DNA from: CAZSTA01 sp964609495 [NCBI: uncultured bacterium]
Lineage (GTDB): Bacteria > CAZSTA01
NCBI GenBank assembly: GCA_964609495.1
Contig: CAZSTA010000161.1
Span: 1-8,709, forward strand
DNA: 8,709 nt
Direction of reading: 5' to 3'
In this document: positions 1-5,587 of the stretch, piece by piece
Numbering within the stretch: the stretch's first letter is position 1
Layout of the letters: every line of letters begins with the position of its first letter
Translations under genes and position numbers: made by a program
Notes under the pieces: generated by a model
Told to the model about the DNA's origin: nothing
The model's database searches: none
The model's input: only the letters and a program-made list of their open reading frames with translations

Positions 1-179
1 TAGATGAGATAATCCCTGAACCGATCGGAGGGGCACATCGGAATCTTAAAGGGGCAGCGGCGAATTTAAAGGAAGCTTTGCTCAGGAATATAAAGGAGTT
101 GGTCAAGATAGATTTGGATGAGCTTTTACAGAGGAGATATGAGAAATATAGGAGGATAGGTTCGTTCAGTGAGCCTTGA
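1..179 (+). CDS. accA: Acetyl-CoA carboxylase carboxyltransferase subunit alpha, C-terminal end (partial)
   Basis: Reading from base 3, the frame stays open for 58 codons and stops at TGA 177-179; the gene begins before the window. The visible peptide starts DEIIPEPIGGAHRNLKGAA and ends RRYEKYRRIGSFSEP. The IIPEP.GGAHR block followed by an amphipathic helix and a terminal R.RKYR.IG stretch is the usual C-terminus of AccA, the alpha subunit of the carboxyltransferase that moves the carboxyl group from biotin to acetyl-CoA to make malonyl-CoA for fatty acid synthesis in the cytoplasm. The C-terminus looks intact and of normal length for the family. Only this tail is visible, so the rest of the gene cannot be judged. 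The next gene starts 25 bp downstream on the same strand, so read-through into the small-gene cassette is possible. Confidence 0.9.
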   Translation, partial: DEIIPEPIGGAHRNLKGAAANLKEALLRNIKELVKIDLDELLQRRYEKYRRIGSFSEP

Positions 180-204
180 CAGCTATCTTTAGTAAGGGGA
201 AATT

Positions 205-606
205 ATGAGTAAAAAATACACTAATCCGCAGAGTAGCACTGATATAACATCTAAAATCGAAGAAGTTCTAAGTGAGCTTCTGTTAATACCTATTTTAATC
301 CCCCAACCCGACGAGGTGCGTAGTTATCTGCTTAGCTATCCTGATATAGCGAATCTCCTACCACCAGTCTGTGAAATGGCTCGTGAACGATTTGGAAAGT
401 TCGTGCAGTTATCTCTGGAGGTGTATCACGACCCAGAGATCGAAGATGAATATCTCACGCTTTACGTCCGACAGGAACATTACGATGAGCAAATAATGGA
501 TAGGATTAAAGAGATACGTGCAACTTATGAAACAGAATACGAAACAGAGCTTATTGACACAGCAGGTTGGTTTCTGGTAACAACTGACTTTTATCCCCCG
601 AAGTAG
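205..606 (+). CDS. Uncharacterised 133-residue protein, partner of the adjacent HEPN protein
   Basis: I do not recognise a named family. The protein is soluble, with no signal peptide or membrane segment. Residues 1-27 are polar with a short helix. Residues 36-62 (PQPDEVRSYLLSYPDIANLL and following) look helical. Residues 68-89 give an acidic strand-turn-strand, LSLEVYHDPEIEDEYLTLYV. A charged helix follows (about 93-117), and a final strand ends in GWFLVTTDFYPP. The start is supported by a purine-rich site AAGGGGA (194-200), four bases before ATG. It ends six bases before the HEPN gene, so the two are almost surely co-transcribed and perhaps translationally coupled. From memory, proteins with the YPDIANLLPPVCE and DPEI.DEYL.LYVR patterns occur beside HEPN proteins in other bacteria, which I cannot check here. 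By analogy with HEPN-MNT pairs it could be the antitoxin, but the GS...SD.D signature of a minimal nucleotidyltransferase is absent. The function is inferred from position only. Confidence 0.8.
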   Translation: MSKKYTNPQSSTDITSKIEEVLSELLLIPILIPQPDEVRSYLLSYPDIANLLPPVCEMARERFGKFVQLSLEVYHDPEIEDEYLTLYVRQEHYDEQIMDRIKEIRATYETEYETELIDTAGWFLVTTDFYPPK

Positions 607-612
607 GAAGGC

Positions 613-972
613 ATGTGCTTTGATTGGGAAGAGTATCTTAATCTAGCTCGATCCCTACAGGGACAGCGAAATAAATTTACTCAAGAGGCTGCCTATAGAT
701 GCGCGGTGAGCAGAGCCTATTATGCAGCCTTTTGCTACGCCCGCAACTATGCTCGTGATCGGCAGGGGTATTCTCCCAAATACAACTCCAAAGACCATCG
801 GCTTGTCAGAAAGCATTTTAAAAGTCGGGGGATGATTGGAATCGCTGATATGTTGCGTGAGCTAAGACAATGGCGAAATAATTGTGACTATAATGACTCA
901 GTATATAACATTTCCACTATGAGAAACGATGCAATTAATAACGCTCAACAAATTATCAGTATGCTTCCATAA
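613..972 (+). CDS. HEPN-domain protein, UPF0332-like (putative toxin or RNase of a two-gene module)
   Basis: This is an all-helical 119-residue protein with the hallmarks of the HEPN superfamily. It has an N-terminal helix (FDWEEYLNLARSL, 3-15), the helix-2 signature SRAYYAAF (33-40), a histidine in the linker (KDHRLVRKHF, 60-69) and the C-terminal motif LRELRQWRNNCDYND (81-95). In many HEPN RNases the last helix carries R-x4-6-H. Here it reads R88-N-N-C-D-Y93, the R...DY form seen in UPF0332-type HEPN proteins, so the histidine position is occupied by tyrosine. Length and fold suit a stand-alone HEPN protein acting with the gene just upstream, six bases away. The start MCFDW matches my memory of related proteins. 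A GGAAGG run (606-611) overlaps the upstream stop and sits only one base from ATG, so translation may depend on coupling. RNase activity is inferred. A purely protein-binding HEPN role is also possible. Confidence 0.78.
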   Translation: MCFDWEEYLNLARSLQGQRNKFTQEAAYRCAVSRAYYAAFCYARNYARDRQGYSPKYNSKDHRLVRKHFKSRGMIGIADMLRELRQWRNNCDYNDSVYNISTMRNDAINNAQQIISMLP

Positions 973-1035
973 GGAATTATATCGCGTGTTAATTGAGAAG
1001 TCCATACCCTCCAAGAGATTGGAAGTAGATCACCT

Positions 1036-1061
1036 AGTCCTATGAGTGAACTCGTAGGACT
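1036..1061 (+). terminator. Hairpin closing the HEPN cassette (probable intrinsic terminator)
   Basis: AGTCCTATGAG (1036-1046) pairs with CTCGTAGGACT (1051-1061) across a TGAA loop. This gives an 11-bp stem with one G-T wobble, followed by TTGTTATT. The U-tract is interrupted, so termination may be incomplete. It lies 64 bp after the HEPN stop and 35 bp before the next gene, a sensible place for a terminator. I see no convincing sigma-70 promoter between it and the dehydrogenase, so some read-through may feed that gene. Confidence 0.6.
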
Positions 1062-1096
1062 TTGTTATTAATATTAATTTAAAGGAGATTCTATCT

Positions 1097-2101
1097 ATGT
1101 CTAAACCTAAAGTCCTACTATTGTTGCCCAAACCCTTATACAATATCATCATAACCAAGAAGGCGGAGGAGGTGTTATACTCCTTCGCCGAGGTTATAAG
1201 AAATGAGCGTGATGATAACTTATCTAGCGATGAAGTAGCTGAGCTACTTCCGGGTATAAATGGATGTCTTACCGGATGGGGATCCGCTCGTTTCGATAGT
1301 TCACTTTTAGATAAGGCGGATTCGCTTAAGATCATCAGCCATACTGCTGGCTCCATAAAGTTCCTGATTCCAGAAGAGGTATTCGATAGAGGTATAATCG
1401 TCACCCATGCCGCAGGAGCGATCGCCCCTGCGGTAGCAGAACTAGCGCTTCTGGTAACCCTCCTAGGGCTGAGACGCATCCTTCCTTATGACCCCGCCCT
1501 GAAGGCAGGTGAGGAATGGACAAAGTTAAGGACTGAATTAGGAGAGGAGTTATTCGATAAGAAGGTGGGCGTGATCGGGGCTGGATATACGGGTCGAGAA
1601 TATATCAAATTGCTCAAGCCGTTCCGCGCCGAGGTTTTTGTATATGATCCCTATCTCTCCGAAGAAAGGGCGAAAGAGCTAGGGGTAAAGCTGGCTTCTT
1701 TAAATGAGATAATGGCTACTTGCAAAGTGGTCTCCCTCCATGCGCCCTCGACTGAGGAGACGCACAATATGATCGGAGCGGAACAATTGGCACTTCTTCA
1801 GGAGGGAGCAGTTTTCATCAACACTGCTCGGGCTTGGGTTGTCGATCAAGATGCGCTCTTAAGAGAGCTTCAGAAGGGACGCTTTTGGGCCGCCTTAGAT
1901 GTGTTTGAGGTTGAACCCCTACCAGTTGATAGTCCCTTCCGCAAACTACCCAACGTCTATCTGACTCCTCACCTAGCTGGAGCAACTATTGAAGCTCGAC
2001 GGCGGATGGGGGAGGTCTCCGTTGAGGATATGAGACGCTTCTTCGCTGGAGAAGAACCAAGATATCGAGTGACGAAGGATATGTTGAGGATTATGGCTTG
2101 A
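1097..2101 (+). CDS. D-isomer-specific 2-hydroxyacid dehydrogenase (phosphoglycerate dehydrogenase-like)
   Basis: This is a cytoplasmic NAD(P)-dependent oxidoreductase interconverting a 2-hydroxy acid and a 2-keto acid. The 334 residues match the family length without an ACT regulatory domain. The catalytic domain is split around the cofactor domain, as usual. The Rossmann motif G161-A-G-Y-T-G166 follows KKVGVI, and D184 in VYDP is placed to bind the adenosine ribose of NAD. Catalytic residues are R245 in INTARAW, E273 in DVFEVEP and H292 in TPHLAGAT. One small departure is NTARAW where NTARG is most common. The start is supported by AAAGGAG (1081-1087), nine bases before ATG. The substrate cannot be read from sequence. 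3-Phosphoglycerate, glyoxylate or a sugar-derived acid are all possible, and absence of the ACT domain argues mildly against a feedback-controlled SerA. It converges on the CPBP gene with only 23 bp between stops and no hairpin, so the transcripts may overlap. Confidence 0.9.
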   Translation: MSKPKVLLLLPKPLYNIIITKKAEEVLYSFAEVIRNERDDNLSSDEVAELLPGINGCLTGWGSARFDSSLLDKADSLKIISHTAGSIKFLIPEEVFDRGIIVTHAAGAIAPAVAELALLVTLLGLRRILPYDPALKAGEEWTKLRTELGEELFDKKVGVIGAGYTGREYIKLLKPFRAEVFVYDPYLSEERAKELGVKLASLNEIMATCKVVSLHAPSTEETHNMIGAEQLALLQEGAVFINTARAWVVDQDALLRELQKGRFWAALDVFEVEPLPVDSPFRKLPNVYLTPHLAGATIEARRRMGEVSVEDMRRFFAGEEPRYRVTKDMLRIMA

Positions 2102-2124
2102 ACCTCTGGACATATTCAGTTCGC

Positions 2125-2979
2125 TCATAAGATCATAACTAACACATCAAAAACCACCGCGCTCAACCAATGGAGTATAAAACAGGGAACGAAAGATTTG
2201 CTCTTTATCGCCACATAGCCTAATACTGCTCCAGTGATGAAAGAGCCATATACCTCCAACATTGGCTTTCCGATATGCATAATACCAAAGGGAATCGTCT
2301 GGATTAAGATCGTCCAGTAACCGAAGGCGGGAAAGAGGCCAAAGGTTATATATCCTCGGAAGAAGAACTCCCAAACTAGCATATATACCGCTCGGAGGAT
2401 GAAGGCGTAATAGAAGAATATCCAGATATTAGTTCTAGCTTCCGGATAGAAGGGATAATAGCTCTTGAACTCCGCCCTTCTAGCTCCAAAGATAAAGACC
2501 GGAAGTACCAGAAGGAATAAGACCAGGATGAACTTAGCACCAGTTTTGATATCCCCTAGTTGAAAGCCGAATCTCTTAAGATTCTCTCCCAGTATCCCGG
2601 CGACCACCGCCCAAGTTACGAGGAGGAGAGTGAAGACATTGAAGATCACCCATCTAGCATAAGAAGAACCCCCTGGGTAGAGATAAGACAGGAAAGGAAG
2701 GGCTAATAGGAGTAAGAGAACTAGGTTATCAGTGGGTATCTCTCTTCCTCCTATCTTTATCTTCCTATCGCTTAATCTTTCCCCTCTTAATCTGAGAACT
2801 AGGTAGAGTAAAACCACCAGCATTATAGAAACATTAAAAAAGGTCCACTGTTCATAAGTAGTTCGATTATACAGCTCATGAGAGATCATTATCAGTACCG
2901 AGGAGATGATGATCACCATAGACATCAGTTTTCCCCTGATCCCCTTCCTCTGTTCCTCAACGAGAGTAGGAATGGACAT
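2125..2979 (-). CDS. CPBP-family intramembrane protein (CAAX-protease/bacteriocin-processing type)
   Basis: A 284-residue polytopic membrane protein with hydrophobic segments at about 16-34, 46-64, 86-101, 110-130, 148-165, 187-203, 220-236 and 245-280. CPBP glutamic proteases carry EExxxR, FxxxH and HxxxN/D motifs in adjacent helices. Here the first is W203-E204-F-F-F-R208, the second F231-G-I-M-H235, and the third begins at H270 (HWLSA). The second glutamate, the arginine and both histidines are kept, but the first glutamate is tryptophan. The usual N/D four places after H270 is alanine. From memory, WEFFFRG variants form a recurrent branch of the family, so loss of activity is not implied. 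The start has AAGGAAG upstream at normal spacing. It lies 69 bp after the phosphate butyryltransferase-family gene on the same strand, probably in one operon. Substrate unknown; no bacteriocin or prenylated-protein gene is nearby. Confidence 0.82.
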   Translation of the reverse strand: MSIPTLVEEQRKGIRGKLMSMVIIISSVLIMISHELYNRTTYEQWTFFNVSIMLVVLLYLVLRLRGERLSDRKIKIGGREIPTDNLVLLLLLALPFLSYLYPGGSSYARWVIFNVFTLLLVTWAVVAGILGENLKRFGFQLGDIKTGAKFILVLFLLVLPVFIFGARRAEFKSYYPFYPEARTNIWIFFYYAFILRAVYMLVWEFFFRGYITFGLFPAFGYWTILIQTIPFGIMHIGKPMLEVYGSFITGAVLGYVAIKSKSFVPCFILHWLSAVVFDVLVMIL

Positions 2980-3048
2980 TCCGATCTTCCTTTCTATCCA
3001 CTTAGGATATTTAACAACGGACTTCTTCCTCCTAAAGTAACCATTCGA

Positions 3049-4041
3049 CTAATAGCGAATCTTTCCTATCTTCACCCTATAGGTGCGCTGAATATCAATC
3101 ATTAAAACCGCTGTCGCAATGGAGAGGAATTTAGTCTCAGCGCTATCGGCTCTTGAAGTGAGGACTACTGGAGCTCTTGCTCCTATTACCACTCCCACCG
3201 CTCTTCCTCCCGCTAAATAGATATAGGATTTAGCCAGAGTATTACCAGCTTCCACATCAGGAGCTAGGATTATATCAGCTTGTCCAGCTACGGGGCTTAC
3301 GATCCCCTTATGTTTAGCCGCTTCTATTGAAACCACATTATCCAAAGCTAAAGGACCATCTACTATACAACTGGGGAACTGTCCTCTATCGCTCATCGTT
3401 TTCAAAAGCGCGGCCTCGATCGTAGATGGCATCGCGGGATTTACTAACTCTACCGCTGATAAAACTGCTACCTTCGGTTCTTCAATACCAAAGATATGGG
3501 CTAAATAAACAGCGTTAAGGATGATCTGAGTCTTCTCTACAAGAGTGGGGGCTATATTCATTCCCCCATCAGTAATGAAAAGCAGGCGATTATATAGGGG
3601 AACTTCTATGATATAAATATGACTCATAAGATATCCAGAACGCAGTCCTATATCTCTATCCAACACCGCTCGTAGAAAATCATCGCTATGGATGTAACCC
3701 TTCATAACAATATCGGCATCTCCACTGCTCACTAATTCTACAGCCTGTCGAGCAGCATCTATATGATCGGGTTTGTTGATTATCTCTGCACGAGATATAT
3801 CGATCTCCCTCTCCTCCGCTATTCTCAGGATCTCGCTTTTATCTCCCACTAATATAGAATCTGCTACCTCTTCTTCATAAGCCCTCTTGACTGCTTTCAA
3901 TACGGTGTGGTCCTGGGCAACCGCAACTGATAATTTCCTCTTAGGATATTCAATGACCCTCTCCAACATCTGATCGAAGTCAGTTATCCTAAGATATTCC
4001 TTGGCCCTCTTTATCAACATCTGATCGAAATTAGTTGCCAT
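3049..4041 (-). CDS. ptb: Phosphate butyryltransferase family (phosphate acyltransferase)
   Basis: Phosphotransacylases swap the CoA of an acyl-CoA for phosphate, giving acyl-phosphate that a kinase can turn into ATP. The 330-residue protein carries family blocks throughout: VAVAQDHTVLKAV (39-51), VMKGYIHSDDFLRAVLD (112-128), SHIYIIEVP (140-148), FITDGGMNIAP (155-165), AVELVNPAMPSTIEAALL (196-213), VDGPLALDNVVSIEAA (227-242), DVEAGNTLAKS (262-272) and APVVLTSRADSAETKFLSIA (290-309). These fit Ptb better than Pta, which is usually longer or lacks the DGPLALDN block. Oddly, residues 3-19 and 20-36 are similar 17-residue units, both containing FDQML; the second corresponds to the usual N-terminus. 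The start has AAAGGAG 10 bases upstream, after an in-frame TAG. No butyrate kinase gene is present, so the acyl substrate is uncertain. The CPBP gene follows on the same strand. Confidence 0.86.
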   Translation of the reverse strand: MATNFDQMLIKRAKEYLRITDFDQMLERVIEYPKRKLSVAVAQDHTVLKAVKRAYEEEVADSILVGDKSEILRIAEEREIDISRAEIINKPDHIDAARQAVELVSSGDADIVMKGYIHSDDFLRAVLDRDIGLRSGYLMSHIYIIEVPLYNRLLFITDGGMNIAPTLVEKTQIILNAVYLAHIFGIEEPKVAVLSAVELVNPAMPSTIEAALLKTMSDRGQFPSCIVDGPLALDNVVSIEAAKHKGIVSPVAGQADIILAPDVEAGNTLAKSYIYLAGGRAVGVVIGARAPVVLTSRADSAETKFLSIATAVLMIDIQRTYRVKIGKIRY

Positions 4042-4089
4042 CTAGATCAAACTCCTTTCTTAGAGATTAAAGCTCAGTAGATTCCAAAT

Positions 4090-4108
4090 AAAGGGATTAC
4101 ATCCCTCT
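4090..4108 (-). terminator. Possible intrinsic terminator between the kinase and phosphate acyltransferase genes
   Basis: On the minus strand AGGGAT (4106-4101) pairs with ATCCCT (4097-4092) across a three-base loop. The stem extends by a G-T and an A-T pair and is followed by a T-rich run TTTATTT. The stem is short and the T-tract is broken by an A, so this is weak. It lies about 210 bp past the kinase stop and 50 bp before the acyltransferase start. If it works, the acyltransferase needs its own promoter, but I found no good match between here and its start. Confidence 0.35.
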
Positions 4109-4191
4109 TCCTGAGCGATTTAATGAATTTAAGTGATTCGCTCATATCCGCATAAGGTGCACCAGACTGATCTAATGAGCGAAGGAAATAA

Positions 4192-4313
4192 TTTTCCTCC
4201 TCACCCTATCCCTCTCCCACGAGGGGAGAGGGAACATCCAGATAGGACTGCTCTTCTTATTCCCCTCCCTCGATGGGAAGGGGTTAGGGGAGATTTAAGA
4301 GAAGTTCAAGACC
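4192..4313 (+). repeat. Double-hairpin interspersed repeat, copy A (REPIN/MITE-like)
   Basis: The element has two C/G-rich palindromes in opposite orientation. The first has arms CCCTCTCCC (4210-4218) and GGGAGAGGG (4224-4232) around a five-base loop. The second (4262-4283) is CCCCTCCC, TCGAT, GGGAAGGGG with one bulge. They are separated by about 30 bp and flanked by CCTCACCC on the left and GTTAGGGGAG on the right. The two arms resemble each other when one is inverted, which is the architecture of a REPIN. The same element occurs inverted at 5366-5494, with 35 identical bases in a row (4210-4244 against 5442-5476). The recognisable match ends three bases before the TAG of the kinase gene, so the element abuts that gene. 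Strong RNA hairpins here could stabilise or attenuate the kinase transcript. Confidence 0.8.
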
Positions 4314-4316
4314 TAT

Positions 4317-5219
4317 CTATCCTCTCTTCTCCTTGATAAACTTTTCGGCTTCAGCTAGCGTTGGTATTCCTGCTCTTCCTCCTAGCTTGGTGCATTTGAT
4401 AGCCGCTACTGCGGTGGCGAATTCGGATACGCGTCTTATATCCCATTCCCGTAATAGACCATATAGAAAAGCTCCATGAAACACGTCTCCGGCCCCGGTA
4501 GTATCTATCACTTCCACCTCGAAGGTATCACAAATAAAGAAATCTTCCGAGTGTAAGCATACCGAACCATCTTCTCCCAAGGTTATGACAATTAATTCCG
4601 ATTTTAAAGATCTCAATTTCTCCGCTGCCTTTCGATAATCACTCTCTCCCGTGAAATCTTCGGCGAATGCTTTAGAGGCTATTAGGATATCGGTCAACTC
4701 CATAAGTTGCCTCGACCTCGGTGAGAAATAGCCCGCGTCGTAGCTTACCTTAACTCCTGCTTCTTTAGCCCATCTCGCGGCGGTAATGGCCGTCTCAGAG
4801 GGACCATCCAGATGAAGATATCTCCCTGATATTATGTAATCTTTATCCAAATCCCTCGGTAATAAGGGAGAAAACGTTCCTTTACTATGAATTATACTTC
4901 TCTTTCCAGTTCCTTTATCAACTAGAACGATCGAGAGGGAGGATTTAGCTCCTTTCTGAACTACCATTCTGCTTATATCAACGCCATAATGGAGGAACTG
5001 ATCTCTTATAAAATCCCCAGCTTCATCATCTCCCACCTTGCCCACGAAGCCCGCTTTAGCTCCTAATCTAGCTAGGGTGACCATAGCTGTCGCGGTTGGT
5101 CCTCCTCCTTGCTTGGTATAATCGAGGAGAGGATCCCCTTGATCTAATTTGGGAAGATAAGGCACTAATCCCACGTGATCTAAGCAACAAGTCCCTAATC
5201 CTATAATATCGAAATTCAA
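4317..5219 (-). CDS. PfkB-family carbohydrate kinase (ribokinase-like)
   Basis: A 300-residue cytoplasmic kinase expected to phosphorylate a sugar or nucleoside with ATP, of normal length for the family. The N-terminal region GLGTCCLDHVG (7-17) has the substrate-binding Asp (D14). The first PfkB signature appears as QGGGPTATAMVTLARLG (37-53), followed by FVGKVGDDEAGDF (58-70). The second signature is D239-TTGAGDVFHGAFLYGL, with the anion hole GAG and catalytic base D245. The GGGPTATA form resembles the ketohexokinase and sulfofructose kinase (YihV-like) side of the family more than classical ribokinase, but the substrate is not readable. The start codon is TTG (complement of 5217-5219), preceded by GGAAGAGG about 10 bases upstream. 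No ATG lies between it and the upstream in-frame stop. A strong promoter lies 75 bp upstream, and repeats flank both ends. Confidence 0.88.
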   Translation of the reverse strand: MNFDIIGLGTCCLDHVGLVPYLPKLDQGDPLLDYTKQGGGPTATAMVTLARLGAKAGFVGKVGDDEAGDFIRDQFLHYGVDISRMVVQKGAKSSLSIVLVDKGTGKRSIIHSKGTFSPLLPRDLDKDYIISGRYLHLDGPSETAITAARWAKEAGVKVSYDAGYFSPRSRQLMELTDILIASKAFAEDFTGESDYRKAAEKLRSLKSELIVITLGEDGSVCLHSEDFFICDTFEVEVIDTTGAGDVFHGAFLYGLLREWDIRRVSEFATAVAAIKCTKLGGRAGIPTLAEAEKFIKEKRG

Positions 5220-5293
5220 GGTTCGATTACCTCTTCCTATATATTTGTCGAAGGCTAGGGAGCTTCAAGCCATATTGCTATAATATCTGAGAT

Positions 5294-5322
5294 ATCATAA
5301 CATTTAAACTTCACCTTGTCAA
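5294..5322 (-). promoter_or_regulatory. Sigma-70 promoter of the PfkB kinase gene
   Basis: On the minus strand TTGACA (5322-5317) and TATGAT (5299-5294) are separated by exactly 17 bp. The -35 is a perfect match and the -10 matches at five of six positions. Predicted transcription would begin near 5287, leaving a leader of about 70 bases before the TTG start. A near-perfect palindrome, ATATCT-G-AGATAT (5283-5295), covers the predicted start site and touches the -10. It could be a repressor site, though such an AT-rich palindrome could also be chance. Confidence 0.75.
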
Positions 5323-5365
5323 CAAAGGATCTCAACATAGTAAGCATGTAGAATATTGTGCTAGC

Positions 5366-5494
5366 GGTTTTGAACTCCCTTAAATCCCCCTCCCCCTAAC
5401 CCCCTCCCATCAAGGGAGGGGGAAACTAAAGGGAACAAGCTTATCTGGATGTTCCCTCTCCCCTCGTGGGAGAGGGCTAGGGTGAGGGGGAAAT
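5366..5494 (-). repeat. Double-hairpin interspersed repeat, copy B (inverted relative to copy A)
   Basis: This is the reverse complement of copy A at 4192-4313. It has a perfect nine-pair stem CCCTCTCCC/GGGAGAGGG (5454-5476, five-base loop) and a second perfect nine-pair stem CCCCCTCCC/GGGAGGGGG (5400-5422, five-base loop). Similarity continues into both flanks, to GGTTTTGAACTC at one edge and GGGTGAGGGGGAAAT at the other. The second palindrome is better paired here than in copy A. It fills much of the gene-free stretch 5220-5587. The rest of that stretch holds the kinase promoter (5294-5322) and, from 5495 to 5587, AT-rich sequence in which I see no gene or clear terminator for the lipoprotein operon. 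Confidence 0.8.
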
Positions 5495-5587
5495 CATATC
5501 TTGACTTCTTGGTAAAAATCTACTAGCACAAAGTCTATATACTTCCCTCGACATATTGATATGGAAATTCTGAGCAGATAGGTTATT

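Noticed and set aside
176-204. TTGACA at 176-181 as a promoter for the HEPN cassette
   Set aside because: No acceptable -10 lies 16-18 bp downstream; the only T/A-rich hexamers overlap the start codon at 205.
1019-1046. TTGGAA, 16 bp, TATGAG as a promoter for the dehydrogenase
   Set aside because: Both boxes are weak, and the -10 lies inside the hairpin stem that is better explained as a terminator.
1030-1479. A 149-residue minus-strand frame opposite the dehydrogenase
   Set aside because: It lies antisense to a well-supported gene with intact catalytic motifs and has a Ser/Arg-rich composition typical of shadow frames.
2147-3105. Short frames at 2147-2374 (minus) and 2878-3105 (plus)
   Set aside because: Both are alternative-frame readings of the CPBP and acyltransferase genes, without domain features or ribosome sites.
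4133-4336. A 67-residue reading frame with FPPHPIPLPRGERE and LIPLPRWEGVRG
   Set aside because: It is a translation of the double-hairpin repeat (copy A). This kind of peptide is a familiar artefact of such C/G-rich repeats, has no ribosome site, and overlaps the kinase 3' end.
4192-5494. Repeat pair as a CRISPR array or insertion-sequence ends
   Set aside because: There are only two copies, inverted and over 1 kb apart, with no regular spacers. The gene between them is a metabolic kinase, not a transposase.
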